Positions 23,915 to 32,091 of a stretch of DNA of 61,127 nucleotides are shown in pieces. This stretch comes from Clostridia bacterium (lineage in GTDB: Bacteria; Bacillota; Clostridia; Oscillospirales; Acutalibacteraceae): the NCBI GenBank assembly GCA_017507805.1, contig JAFWAC010000036.1, forward strand, positions 1-61,127, read 5' to 3'. How positions within the stretch are numbered: position 1 is the first letter of the stretch; every line of letters begins with the position of its first letter. The position numbers and the translations under genes were made by a program. The notes under the pieces were generated by a model, which ran no database searches, was not told the DNA's origin, and worked only from the letters and a program-made list of their open reading frames with translations.

Positions 23915-24759
23915 TGAACAATCCGGCAAAACGATATTTCCCTATATTTGTCATGCCCACACTCATAGCCTTTTTGATAGCCTTTGCCGTACCGTTTGCT
24001 TTGGGTTTGTTTCTGTCCTTCACAGAATTCCGCACCGTAAGCGATGCCGAGTTTGTCGGTTTGCAAAACTATATCCGCGCATTTACTGATGATACGGATT
24101 TTTTATCCTCGCTTTGGTTCACTGTGAAATTTGCAGTTATGTCGGTCATAAGCATAAATGTCTTTGCCTTTTTGCTGGCGCTTATGCTGACAAGAACTGT
24201 TCCCGGAACAAAATTTTTCAGAACGGTTTTCTTTATGCCTAATCTTATCGGAGGAATAGTTTTAGGCTATATATGGCAGGTTATCATAAACGGTGTGCTT
24301 TACCGTTTCGGTTATTCAATAACCTCCAATTCTGTTTTCGGATATTGGGGACTTATCGTCCTTATGAATTGGCAAATGATAGGTTATATGATGATAATTT
24401 ATATCGCAGGGATACAGAACATCCCCACCGATATAATGGAGGCGGCCCGTGTAGATGGTGCAGGCTCGCTTACAACCCTTTTCAGAATTACCATACCCTC
24501 GGTAATGCCATCTATAACAATCTGCCTGTTTCTCACCATCACAAATTCCTTCAAGCTGTTTGACCAAAACCTTGCCCTCACCGCCGGAGCGCCCGGAAAG
24601 CGCACCCAGATGGTGGCACTCGACATTTATAACACCTTTTATTCCCGAACGGGATATGAGGGTGTCGGTCAGGCAAAGGCGGTTGTCTTTTTCCTTATAG
24701 TGGCGGTAATCGCATTGGCACAGCTTCGTTTCACAAGGTCGAAAGAGGTGGAAAGCTGA
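23914..24759 (+). CDS. ABC sugar transporter permease (MalF-like)
   Basis: The 281-residue inner-membrane protein has six transmembrane segments and the EAA loop (NIPTDIMEAARVDGAGSLTTLFRITIPSVMP) that docks the ATPase. Its ATG shares a base with the stop of the binding-protein gene, so translation is coupled. The N-terminus PAKRYFPIFVMPTLIAFLIAF is typical of the MalF/UgpA class. It pairs with the next permease. Confidence 0.9.
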   Translation: MNNPAKRYFPIFVMPTLIAFLIAFAVPFALGLFLSFTEFRTVSDAEFVGLQNYIRAFTDDTDFLSSLWFTVKFAVMSVISINVFAFLLALMLTRTVPGTKFFRTVFFMPNLIGGIVLGYIWQVIINGVLYRFGYSITSNSVFGYWGLIVLMNWQMIGYMMIIYIAGIQNIPTDIMEAARVDGAGSLTTLFRITIPSVMPSITICLFLTITNSFKLFDQNLALTAGAPGKRTQMVALDIYNTFYSRTGYEGVGQAKAVVFFLIVAVIALAQLRFTRSKEVES

Positions 24760-24760
24760 T

Positions 24761-25591
24761 ATGCAGACAAAAATATTTGACAGAATACTTTTTGTTATTC
24801 TTTTGGCAGTGGCGGCAATATTTATCTTTCCGGTGCTGATTGTGCTTATAAATTCCTTTAAGCAAAAGTTTTCTATCTCCTCCGACCCTTTTTCTCTCCC
24901 GACCGAGAATACCTTTGTGGGACTTTCAAACTACACCCAAGGAATAGATAACACGGGCTTCCCCACCGCCTTTGGATGGTCGCTGTTTATAACAGTTTTC
25001 TCGGTTGCGGCTATTATCATATTCACCTCTATGACAGCCTGGTATATAACAAGGGTAAAAAGCCGTTTTAACACCATTCTTTACTATGCCTTGGTATTTT
25101 CAATGATCGTTCCGTTCCAGATGGTAATGTTCACGATGTCAAAAACCGCAAATGTGTTGGGGCTTGACAATCCGCTTGGCATAATCCTTATTTATTTAGG
25201 CTTTGGTGCAGGGCTTTCTGTATTTATGTTTTCGGGCTTTATTAAAACCGTGCCTTTAGGAATTGAGGAAGCCGCAACCATTGACGGCTGCAATACCTTA
25301 CAGGTCTTTTGGAAAGTGGTTTTCCCGATTCTCACCCCCACAGCCATAACGGTAGCAATCCTTAATACAATGTGGATATGGAATGACTATCTGCTGCCTT
25401 ATCTCGTTATAGGTAACGATTATAAAACCATTCCCATTGCCATACAGTATCTCAAGGGCGGCTACGGCTCTGTGGATATGGGAGCTATGATGGCGATGCT
25501 GGTGCTTTCAATCATTCCTGTTGTGGTTTTTTATCTTTCAAGTCAAAAATATATTATAAAAGGGGTAGCTGCAGGTGCTGTTAAAGGCTAA
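24761..25591 (+). CDS. ABC sugar transporter permease (MalG-like)
   Basis: The 276-residue protein has six transmembrane segments, with the EAA motif as GIEEAATIDGCNTLQVFWKVVFPILTP. The C-terminus YLSSQKYIIKGVAAGAVKG is the usual end of MalG/UgpE proteins. It starts 1 bp after the stop of the partner permease and overlaps malQ by 17 bp. Confidence 0.9.
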   Translation: MQTKIFDRILFVILLAVAAIFIFPVLIVLINSFKQKFSISSDPFSLPTENTFVGLSNYTQGIDNTGFPTAFGWSLFITVFSVAAIIIFTSMTAWYITRVKSRFNTILYYALVFSMIVPFQMVMFTMSKTANVLGLDNPLGIILIYLGFGAGLSVFMFSGFIKTVPLGIEEAATIDGCNTLQVFWKVVFPILTPTAITVAILNTMWIWNDYLLPYLVIGNDYKTIPIAIQYLKGGYGSVDMGAMMAMLVLSIIPVVVFYLSSQKYIIKGVAAGAVKG

Positions 25592-27062
25592 TGAACCTAA
25601 ATACAAAAGGCTTAGCGGTATTCTGTTAAGCCTTAGCTCTCTCCCCTCTGATTACGGTATAGGAAGCTTCGGCAGGGAAGCCTTTAGCTTTGTAGATTTT
25701 CTGAAAAAATGCAGGCAAAGCTATTGGCAGCTCTTGCCCCTTTGTCCTGTGGGCAAAGGCAACTCGCCCTATTGCTCACAAAGCACCTTTGCAGGAGAAA
25801 TCCTGTTGATAGATATTGACGGGCTTGCAGACCTGGGACTTCTCGACAAAGATGATATACCTCAGGCGGAATTTCCAAAGAATGCCGATTACTCTGCTGT
25901 CAGAAAATTCAAACTGCCGCTTCTTAAAAAAGCGGCAGATAATTTTAATGTGAAGGACAGCGATTTCATCAAATTCAAATCCGAAAACAAGCCTTGGCTT
26001 GAGGATTATGCGCTTTTTATGGCAATTAAGGACAGCATCTGCGGACTGCCCTTTTACCGTTGGCCCGAGCCGCTTAAATACCGCATACCCGATGCCTTAA
26101 AAAGCTTTCGCGATGAACATTCAGAGGAAATATTATTTTATGAAATAACCCAATATATATTTCACCGTCAATTTTCCGAGCTTAAGAGCTATGCCCGTCA
26201 AAACGGTGTTAAGCTTATCGGAGATATTCCCTTTTATGTGTCGCTTGACAGCGCAGATGTGTGGAGCAATCCCAACTGCTTCAGGCTTGGCAGAGATATG
26301 ACACCCGTTTTAGTGGCAGGTGTTCCGCCCGATGTTTTTTCAAGTGACGGTCAGCTATGGGGAAATCCGATATACGATTGGGATTTTCACAAAAAAAGCG
26401 GTTTTTTGTGGTGGAAAAACCGTTTGCAGCACAATGCCAAGCTATATGATGTTATAAGAATTGACCACTTCCGCGCCTTTGCCGACTATTACACTATTCC
26501 CTACGGCTCTCCCGATGCCAAGGGCGGAAAATGGGAAAAGGGCCCGGGAATTTATTTTTGGAATACGGTTAAGCCTGCTATTGCAAACACCGAAATCATT
26601 GCAGAGGATTTGGGCGGAGAAACGCGTGAAGTCAGAGAGCTTATCGAGCAAACAGGATTTCCTAATATGAAGGTATTGCAGTTTGCCTTCGACTCCGACC
26701 TCAAAGACCCGTTTTTACCCAAAAATTTTCAACGCAACTGCGTTTGCTACACCGGGACACACGACAATGACACAACCCTTGGGTGGTACAAAACCTCAAC
26801 CACGCAGGAACGGCTTTTGTTCTCAAAGCTTGTAGCTGTTGACAAAAGCAGTTCACCTGCCCTTAGCCTTATCGCCTTTGGTATGAAATCAAAGGCAAGA
26901 ACAGTTATTATACCCTTGCAGGATTATATGTGTTTACCCTCAAAGGACCGAATGAATACTCCCGGCACAGGCGAAGGAAATTGGGAATGGCGGTTTGAGC
27001 GCGGTGCCCTCACAGAGGAGCTTTGTAATACGGTACTTCGCCTCTCTAAAGGGAGAAACTAA
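25575..27062 (+). CDS. malQ: 4-alpha-glucanotransferase (GH77, amylomaltase)
   Basis: The 495-residue GH77 enzyme transfers alpha-1,4-glucan segments between maltodextrins in the cytoplasm. Key regions are GDIPFYVSLDSADVW, VIRIDHFRAF (nucleophile Asp), IIAEDLGG (acid/base Glu) and GTHDNDTT. The N-terminus (RLSGILLSLSSLPSDYGIGSFG) is canonical and full length. The GTG at 25575 lies in the end of the permease gene, about 10 bp after AAGGGG. Its place in the ABC operon indicates that imported maltodextrin is processed here. Confidence 0.95.
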   Translation: MLLKANEPKYKRLSGILLSLSSLPSDYGIGSFGREAFSFVDFLKKCRQSYWQLLPLCPVGKGNSPYCSQSTFAGEILLIDIDGLADLGLLDKDDIPQAEFPKNADYSAVRKFKLPLLKKAADNFNVKDSDFIKFKSENKPWLEDYALFMAIKDSICGLPFYRWPEPLKYRIPDALKSFRDEHSEEILFYEITQYIFHRQFSELKSYARQNGVKLIGDIPFYVSLDSADVWSNPNCFRLGRDMTPVLVAGVPPDVFSSDGQLWGNPIYDWDFHKKSGFLWWKNRLQHNAKLYDVIRIDHFRAFADYYTIPYGSPDAKGGKWEKGPGIYFWNTVKPAIANTEIIAEDLGGETREVRELIEQTGFPNMKVLQFAFDSDLKDPFLPKNFQRNCVCYTGTHDNDTTLGWYKTSTTQERLLFSKLVAVDKSSSPALSLIAFGMKSKARTVIIPLQDYMCLPSKDRMNTPGTGEGNWEWRFERGALTEELCNTVLRLSKGRN

Positions 27063-27086
27063 AAAATTATATAACAACCCATTAAA

Positions 27087-27128
27087 AATGCGGTAGAAGG
27101 TCAGTTAAACCTCTACCGCATTGTTTTT
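27087..27128. terminator. Bidirectional terminator between malQ and khpB
   Basis: AATGCGGTAGA (27087-27097) pairs with TCTACCGCATT, followed by GTTTTTT; an inner GGT/ACC pair extends it. Confidence 0.9.
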
Positions 27129-27135
27129 TATCTGT

Positions 27136-28122
27136 TTAGTTGATTTTTCCGTAAAGCGGAGTGTCGCTGTCCCTCTTGGGCTCTCTTATCGGAGCATCCG
27201 AAGCAACAGCTTGTGTTCTTGGCTTTGAGGAAGGTCTCCTACCGCCGGAACGGCGCCTGTCATTATAACGGGGAGGTCTTACCTCTGCGCCCTCGGGTGA
27301 GATTATTACCCTTCTGCCAACACCCTCACCGTAGGAGTTGGAAACAACGCCCTCGATTTCCTGAACAGCAGTGTGTATAATTCTGCGCTCATAAGGGTTC
27401 ATCGGCTCTAAGGTGCGGCTTTTGCCTGTCTTTAGCACCTGCGCTGAAATGCGCTTTGCAAGATTTGTGAGGGTTTCCTCGCGTCTCTCGCGGTAATTGC
27501 CGATATTGATTGAAATTTTGTAGTGACCGCCGCCGTTATTTGCGGCAAGGCACGCAAGGTACTGCAAGGCATCAAGTGTTTCACCGCGTCTGCCGATGAT
27601 AACACTTAAATCCTCACCATTAAGGTGAATGAGTGAACCGTTTTCACGACTTGCAACCTTTATATCAATATCCTTACAGTCAAGTGAATTGAGAACCGTT
27701 TTAATATAGGCAACTGCCCTTCCTGCGTTAGAATCTGCAGGGATTTCCGATTGGTCAACCGGCTCGCTGTATTCATCAGAAACGCGGGGCTGTGGCTTTT
27801 GAGGCGCCTCAGCCTTCTTTTCCTCCTTGGAAGCTTTTTCTACCGGTGGCTTTGCAGGTGCCGCTTCCTTTTTGGGAGCTTCCTCCTTGCGGTTCTTAGG
27901 CTTGGGTTGGTTCTTTTTTGCAGGCTTGTTCTTTTTCTCGGGCACCTCAATAAAAGCCCTTACCTCTGCCTTACTGCCGCCGAAAAGACCAAGCACCTTT
28001 TTCTTAGGCATTGCTATTACATCAAACTGTATATCATCAAGCTCAGATGCATTAAGCTGAGCTATCGCATTTTCCTTTGCTTCGTCAATCGTGTTACCGA
28101 AGCCTCTTGCTTCCTTAATCAA
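27136..28122 (-). CDS. khpB: RNA-binding protein KhpB/Jag (SpoIIIJ-associated)
   Basis: The 328-residue protein has an N-terminal Jag domain (about 1-55, with PKKKVLGLFGG). A long charged Lys/Pro/Ala-rich linker (about 60-125) follows, then a KH domain (SVIIGRRGETLDALQYLACLA) and an R3H domain (EPMNPYERRIIHTAVQ). An Arg-rich tail follows. It binds RNA and affects cell elongation and division in Gram-positives. The TTG at 28122 follows GGAGG. It is cotranscribed after yidC, the conserved order. Confidence 0.95.
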   Translation of the reverse strand: MIKEARGFGNTIDEAKENAIAQLNASELDDIQFDVIAMPKKKVLGLFGGSKAEVRAFIEVPEKKNKPAKKNQPKPKNRKEEAPKKEAAPAKPPVEKASKEEKKAEAPQKPQPRVSDEYSEPVDQSEIPADSNAGRAVAYIKTVLNSLDCKDIDIKVASRENGSLIHLNGEDLSVIIGRRGETLDALQYLACLAANNGGGHYKISINIGNYRERREETLTNLAKRISAQVLKTGKSRTLEPMNPYERRIIHTAVQEIEGVVSNSYGEGVGRRVIISPEGAEVRPPRYNDRRRSGGRRPSSKPRTQAVASDAPIREPKRDSDTPLYGKIN

Positions 28123-28136
28123 GAAAAATCCTCCTT

Positions 28137-29057
28137 TTAATTGTTTTCATTATCCTCTGCCACGTCTATTTTCTTTAACTGACCGGCTTCAAAGTCACAT
28201 TGCTTTACAAGCTCCTTCATGCGTTCGCGCGAGAGCATCTTGTGGGGACCGTAAAAATTCTGAACTGCCAACTGAATAAAACCGCCGATAAGGGATGAGC
28301 ATGCCCAATAGAAGGTAACACCGCCGGGCAATGTGAAACCGATAAAGAGCGAAATAAGCGGCATGGTGAGCAGCATTCCCGACATATTCGGGGCTTCGGG
28401 GTTGAGCTTCTTTTGCATTCTCATCGAAAGCACACTGCTGAGCATCTGTGCCGCAAAGGCAAGCAGAGGCATAATCCAGATAAGCTGTGCTTCATGGAAA
28501 ATATCGAAAGAAAATTTTGGGGTTTGCGTAAGGTTAATACCAAGAAAATTAAAATCAATTGTTCCCAATTTTTCGGCAATCTCAGGAAAATCGATTTTCC
28601 CTGTGTTTACAGCCTCAATTATCTGAAGCTCGGTACCTCTTGCGTTTTTGGTGATTGCCTTGGCAGCCTCAGCTATTATCTCGGAATTGATATGCATAAG
28701 ATAGGTAAGCGGTTGCATTATGAGATAATAAATACTCATCATCAGCACCAGACGGAAAATCATTGGCAGGCATCCGCCCGACATTGAAACGCCCTCCTCC
28801 TGGTAGAGCTTTTGCATAGCCTCGCTGTACTTTTGCTTATCGTCACCGTAACGCTTTTTAAGATCATCAAGCTTGGGCTTGATTCTTGTCTGCTGTACGG
28901 AGGATTTTTGACTTTTAATACTAAGCGGTATCAGCACCAGATTGATTATAAGGGTGAAAACAAATACCGCGGCGGCAAAATTACCGCTGAATATACTTGC
29001 AATGTTTTCAAGCACCCAACCGAGTGGCTTGTTTATAATATTAAATAAGGTTTGCAT
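28137..29057 (-). CDS. yidC: Membrane protein insertase YidC/OxaA/SpoIIIJ
   Basis: The 306-residue insertase has a first transmembrane segment followed by the cytoplasmic coiled-coil hairpin (KPKLDDLKKRYGDDKQKYSEAMQKLYQEEGV). The core helices carry PMIFRLVLMMSIYYLI and GVTFYWACSSLIGGFIQ. It inserts membrane proteins alone or with Sec. Unlike many Gram-positive YidC proteins it shows no lipoprotein Cys at the start. An insertion of about 60 residues sits between two core helices. Confidence 0.93.
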   Translation of the reverse strand: MQTLFNIINKPLGWVLENIASIFSGNFAAAVFVFTLIINLVLIPLSIKSQKSSVQQTRIKPKLDDLKKRYGDDKQKYSEAMQKLYQEEGVSMSGGCLPMIFRLVLMMSIYYLIMQPLTYLMHINSEIIAEAAKAITKNARGTELQIIEAVNTGKIDFPEIAEKLGTIDFNFLGINLTQTPKFSFDIFHEAQLIWIMPLLAFAAQMLSSVLSMRMQKKLNPEAPNMSGMLLTMPLISLFIGFTLPGGVTFYWACSSLIGGFIQLAVQNFYGPHKMLSRERMKELVKQCDFEAGQLKKIDVAEDNENN

Positions 29058-29095
29058 CTATGCACCATCCATTTTCCGGCCTTGTGTGCCAACGG

Positions 29096-29338
29096 TTATT
29101 TTGATTTTGCCGGTCGCTTTTCCGGTACGGGGTCATATCCCCCGCGGCAAAAGGGATTGCACCTTAAAATTCGCCAAAATGCCAAGCCCAACCCTTTGAT
29201 ACAGCCATGTGTCTCAATTGCAACAATCGCATATTCCGAACAGGTGGGTGTGAAACGGCAACAGGGAATTTTGTGCGGTGAAATAAATTTCCTGTAAAAA
29301 CGGATAAGCTTAATCAACAAGTTTCTCATTTTCTTCAT
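29096..29338 (-). CDS. yidD: Membrane protein insertion efficiency factor YidD
   Basis: The 80-residue protein is typical Yid[55 protein letters not shown]. It is membrane-associated through an amphipathic N-terminal helix. The start overlaps the end of rnpA by 29 bp; the ATG at 29338 is used, with another at 29329 possible. Confidence 0.93.
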   Translation of the reverse strand: MKKMRNLLIKLIRFYRKFISPHKIPCCRFTPTCSEYAIVAIETHGCIKGLGLAFWRILRCNPFCRGGYDPVPEKRPAKSK

Positions 29339-29666
29339 ATACACCGGCAGATATAAACAGCTTCCTTAGCGAAGCCTCAACCACCGTGCTTTTCACGGTT
29401 AATATACGCGGCCTTGCAACGATAATAAAATCATAACCGCACATAAGCTGCGGCAGACAGCCCGAAAATGCTGCCCTTATTACCCTTTTTGCACGGTTGC
29501 GGGCGACCGCACCGCCGACCTTTTTGCCGGCAGTAATCCCCAACCGAATGTTGTTGGCGCGGTTTTTCAGCAGATAAACCACGGCATAGGGTGAAACAAA
29601 GGATTTTCCCCTGCCGTATATGCGCCTGAAATCGCGGTTTTCCTTAATTTTAATAAAAGCCTTCAT
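29310..29666 (-). CDS. rnpA: Ribonuclease P protein component
   Basis: The 118-residue basic protein has the RnpA signature ([21 protein letters not shown] and [20 protein letters not shown]). It helps RNase P RNA mature tRNA 5' ends. The ATG at 29666 with AAAGG upstream is chosen; the frame extends three codons further to a TTG. Confidence 0.95.
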   Translation of the reverse strand: MKAFIKIKENRDFRRIYGRGKSFVSPYAVVYLLKNRANNIRLGITAGKKVGGAVARNRAKRVIRAAFSGCLPQLMCGYDFIIVARPRILTVKSTVVEASLRKLFISAGVYEENEKLVD

Positions 29667-29707
29667 AATTCGCAACCTTTATAAGCTTTAATTAGCCTTA
29701 ATAAAAG

Positions 29708-29731
29708 GAAAAGCCACGCAGAGTGGCTTTA
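29708..29731 (-). terminator. Hairpin at the end of rpmH
   Basis: On the minus strand AAAGCCAC pairs with GTGGCTTT, followed by T residues, and it begins at the rpmH stop codon. It may partly terminate and so raise L34 output over rnpA. Confidence 0.7.
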
Positions 29732-29863
29732 GTATGTCAGTTGCTTTCTTCCCTTAGCTCTGCGGCGAGCAAGTACCTTGCGACCGTTAGCAGTTGCCAT
29801 TCTCTTTAAAAAGCCGTGCTCCTTTTTACGGTGGAGCTTTTTAGGTTGATATGTCCTTTTCAT
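29729..29863 (-). CDS. rpmH: Large-subunit ribosomal protein L34
   Basis: The 44-residue protein reads [18 protein letters not shown] at the start and [13 protein letters not shown] at the end, the complete L34 sequence. AAGGAGGTTTC lies upstream of the ATG at 29863. It heads the rpmH-rnpA-yidD-yidC-khpB operon. In many bacteria this operon lies next to dnaA and the origin; here a short-chain dehydrogenase gene is upstream instead. Confidence 0.98.
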   Translation of the reverse strand: MKRTYQPKKLHRKKEHGFLKRMATANGRKVLARRRAKGRKQLTY

Positions 29864-29934
29864 CGTGAAACCTCCTTATCATGCATTGGCGGATATGCCA
29901 CCTATTTTAATATGACATAACCTATCGATTTTAA

Positions 29935-29964
29935 ATTATACCCTAAAACACTACCTTCTGTCAA
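29935..29964 (-). promoter_or_regulatory. rpmH operon promoter
   Basis: On the minus strand TTGACA (complement of 29959-29964), 18 bp, TATAAT (complement of 29935-29940). Confidence 0.8.
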
Positions 29965-30057
29965 CAAAAATTTTTACAAACCCCTTAAAATAACCTCTAC
30001 TTGATTTAATTTAGTGCAGGTAGTATAATATAATTAAAATATAGAGGGGTGATTTTC

Positions 30058-30816
30058 TTGAAAATAGCAGTTATAACAGGCGCATCGTCCGGACTTGGTG
30101 AGCAATATGCGCTTGAAATTGACAGGACACGGAATGATATAGAGGAAATATGGCTTATTGCAAGGCGCGAGGACCGCTTAGCCGCACTTGCGCAAAGGCT
30201 TGAAAAGAAAACCGAAGTATTACCCTTGGATATTACGGACAGCGAATGTATCGCAAAATATTCTGCCCTGCTTGAAAATAAATCCGCAAGGGTTGCCTTG
30301 CTCGTAAATAATGCAGGCTTTGGAAAATTGGGTGAATTTTGTTCTATGCCCGCTTGTGACGGTGCAGATATGATTAAGCTTAACTGTGAAGCCTTAACGG
30401 TTATGACCTCCGTAACACTGCCCTTTATGGAAAAGGACAGTGAAATAATCAATTCCTGCTCCATTGCTTCCTTTGCTCCGAATACAGGAATGGCGGTTTA
30501 TTCCTCAACCAAGGCTTATGTTATGAGCCTTTCAAGAGCATTGCGTGCAGAGCTTAAGTCTCAAAAAATCAATGTTTTAGCCGTTTGTCCGGGACCTATG
30601 GATACCGAATTTCTGCCCCTTGCCGGAATTACACCCGGCAAGAGCCGCACCTTTGACACTCTGCCTCGGGTTAATCCCACAGCGGTTGCAAGAAAATCGC
30701 TTGTTGCATCCAAAAGAAAAAAAGCGGTCTATACAAACCGCCTGTTTTATAAATTCTACCGCCTTTTAGCCAAATTACTGCCCCACAGCATTGTAATGAA
30801 GCTCGCAGGCACCTGA
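30058..30816 (+). CDS. Short-chain dehydrogenase/reductase
   Basis: The 252-residue classical SDR has the nucleotide site TGASSGLGEQYA, the NNAG motif (LLVNNAGFGKLG), and the catalytic Ser and YSSTK (Tyr-x-x-x-Lys). PGPMDTEF follows. The substrate is unknown; the basic C-terminal tail (FYRLLAKLLPHSIVMKL) may bind a membrane. The TTG at 30058 follows GAGGGG by 8 bp. It precedes the cytidylate-kinase-like gene by 48 bp. Confidence 0.88.
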   Translation: MKIAVITGASSGLGEQYALEIDRTRNDIEEIWLIARREDRLAALAQRLEKKTEVLPLDITDSECIAKYSALLENKSARVALLVNNAGFGKLGEFCSMPACDGADMIKLNCEALTVMTSVTLPFMEKDSEIINSCSIASFAPNTGMAVYSSTKAYVMSLSRALRAELKSQKINVLAVCPGPMDTEFLPLAGITPGKSRTFDTLPRVNPTAVARKSLVASKRKKAVYTNRLFYKFYRLLAKLLPHSIVMKLAGT

Positions 30817-30864
30817 TTTACACTTTAACCTTAATACACAATCAAAAAAGAAGGGGATTTTACT

Positions 30865-31482
30865 ATGAAAATAATTACGATAAGCCGTGAATTCGGAAGT
30901 GGCGGCAGAGAGCTTGGAAAGCGCCTTGCCGATATTTTGGGGTTTGATTATTACGACCGCGAAATAATCACCGCCATTGCCGAGAAAAAGGGACTTGATG
31001 AAAATTATGTTGAAAATGCGCTGGAGAACCATTTGTGGCAAACCGTTCCCCTTACATACCACCATTCCTTTGCAACACCCATTCTTGTTCACACTCCGCC
31101 CACAGAGCTGATTGCCGAACAGACAAGTATTCTCGAAAGAATTGCCAAAAGCGGTAAGGACTGCATTATCGTAGGGCGAAATGCCGACTTTTTGCTCAGA
31201 AAGCAAAAGCCGCTTAATCTTTTTGTCTGTGCCGAGATGGAGGAAAAAATCAAGCGCTGTATGGACCGCGCGGAGGACGAACACCTGACCTACAAGCAGA
31301 TCAAGCAAAAAATTAAGCGCATAGACCGCAACCGCGCAAAAACACGAAATATAATTTCGGGCAGCAAATGGGGACACCGCGCAACCTACCACCTTATTGT
31401 CAACACCACCGATTGGAGCATTAAAGAATTGGCACCCGCCATTGCCGAATACGCAAACCGTTTCTTTGAAAAAAATAAATAA
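30865..31482 (+). CDS. Cytidylate-kinase-like protein (AAA_26 family)
   Basis: The 205-residue P-loop kinase-fold protein begins MKIITISREFGSGGRELGKRLAD; the SREFGSGG loop is the nucleotide site of the family. IIVGRNADFLL and the Arg-rich lid (DRNRAKTRNIISG) follow. The family resembles Cmk but its true substrate is not established. AAGGGGAT precedes the ATG. It ends in a perfect 16-bp terminator stem. Confidence 0.85.
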   Translation: MKIITISREFGSGGRELGKRLADILGFDYYDREIITAIAEKKGLDENYVENALENHLWQTVPLTYHHSFATPILVHTPPTELIAEQTSILERIAKSGKDCIIVGRNADFLLRKQKPLNLFVCAEMEEKIKRCMDRAEDEHLTYKQIKQKIKRIDRNRAKTRNIISGSKWGHRATYHLIVNTTDWSIKELAPAIAEYANRFFEKNK

Positions 31483-31496
31483 GGAACTAACTTTAT

Positions 31497-31535
31497 AAAC
31501 CCAAAGGCGACCTCTGCGGTCGCCTTTGGGTTTAT
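31497..31535 (+). terminator. Perfect terminator after the kinase-like gene
   Basis: A 16-bp perfect stem (31497-31512 with 31518-31533) around TCTGC; it also serves the convergent XRE gene. Confidence 0.92.
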
Positions 31536-31537
31536 AT

Positions 31538-31780
31538 TCAATATATTTCTTGCTCCAGACTATCAAACTCAGGGGTTGAAAAAAACTCACCCAAAGTAAT
31601 TTCCAAACCGTCACAAAATTTTTTTATTGTAATTATTGATATATCCCTTCTTGTCTCATCCATCATACTGTATGCCGTTGACGGTGTCACACCCGAAATA
31701 TTAGCCAATTCATTAATTTTTATATTTCTCTCCTGACACAAAGCTTTAAATCTTTGCACTACAACATCTTTGACACTCAT
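31538..31780 (-). CDS. XRE-family transcriptional regulator (paralogue of 11244)
   Basis: The 80-residue helix-turn-helix protein (VQRFKALCQERNIKINELANISGVTPSTAYSMMDE) shares its whole length with the protein at 11244-11486, including the ITIKKFCDGLEITLGEFF block. TGAGGTGAG lies upstream of the ATG. It is divergent from a 44-residue gene across a region with a perfect palindrome, likely its operator. Confidence 0.85.
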   Translation of the reverse strand: MSVKDVVVQRFKALCQERNIKINELANISGVTPSTAYSMMDETRRDISIITIKKFCDGLEITLGEFFSTPEFDSLEQEIY

Positions 31781-31827
31781 GGTCTCACCTCAAAAATATT
31801 GTATGCAATTTTACATTTGTGCGTATA

Positions 31828-31860
31828 CGCACTTGCGTAATGCTAAAAAATATGTTATAC
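31828..31860 (+). promoter_or_regulatory. Palindromic operator and promoter of the 31911 gene
   Basis: GTGCGTATACGCAC (about 31828-31841) is a perfect 14-bp palindrome. It abuts TTGCGT (31843-31848), which with a 17-bp (approximate) spacer leads to TATACT near 31860. A repressor on the palindrome would occlude the -35 box. Confidence 0.65.
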
Positions 31861-31910
31861 TGTTTTCGCAATACTTTTTTGCAAATATTATAAATCTATG
31901 GAGGTATAAA

Positions 31911-32045
31911 ATGGCAGACTATAAACAAATGTATCTAACCCTGTTAGATGAAGTTGAAAACACGATTAACAGACTTACTACCATTCAAAAAGCATGTAAA
32001 GAATTATACATTCATTCTTCAAATTGTAATGATGAAGTAGAATAA
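31911..32045 (+). CDS. 44-residue helical protein of unknown function
   Basis: The ATG follows TGGAGGTA at good spacing. The product is acidic and mostly one long helix (YKQMYLTLLDEVENTINRLTTIQKACKELYIHS), consistent with a coiled coil. Similar tiny proteins occur in gut Firmicutes by memory, without known role. It has its own promoter and operator and is followed by a perfect terminator, so it looks like a real single-gene unit controlled by the divergent XRE protein. Confidence 0.7.
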   Translation: MADYKQMYLTLLDEVENTINRLTTIQKACKELYIHSSNCNDEVE

Positions 32046-32047
32046 TC

Positions 32048-32091
32048 GCAAAAAGCAAGCTTTCCCAAAAAGGAAAGCTTGCTTTTTGCTA
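32048..32091. terminator. Bidirectional terminator before mutS2
   Basis: An 18-bp perfect stem (32048-32065 with 32072-32089), A-rich then T-rich, ends both the small gene and the convergent mutS2. Confidence 0.95.

Noticed and set aside
23738-23929. Minus-strand frames inside the sugar ABC genes and other long core genes
   Set aside because: They are shadow frames opposite well-supported genes, without binding sites or recognisable domains.
29864-30057. Replication origin upstream of rpmH
   Set aside because: No DnaA boxes, no dnaA gene and no AT-rich repeat cluster are present; the neighbour is a short-chain dehydrogenase gene.
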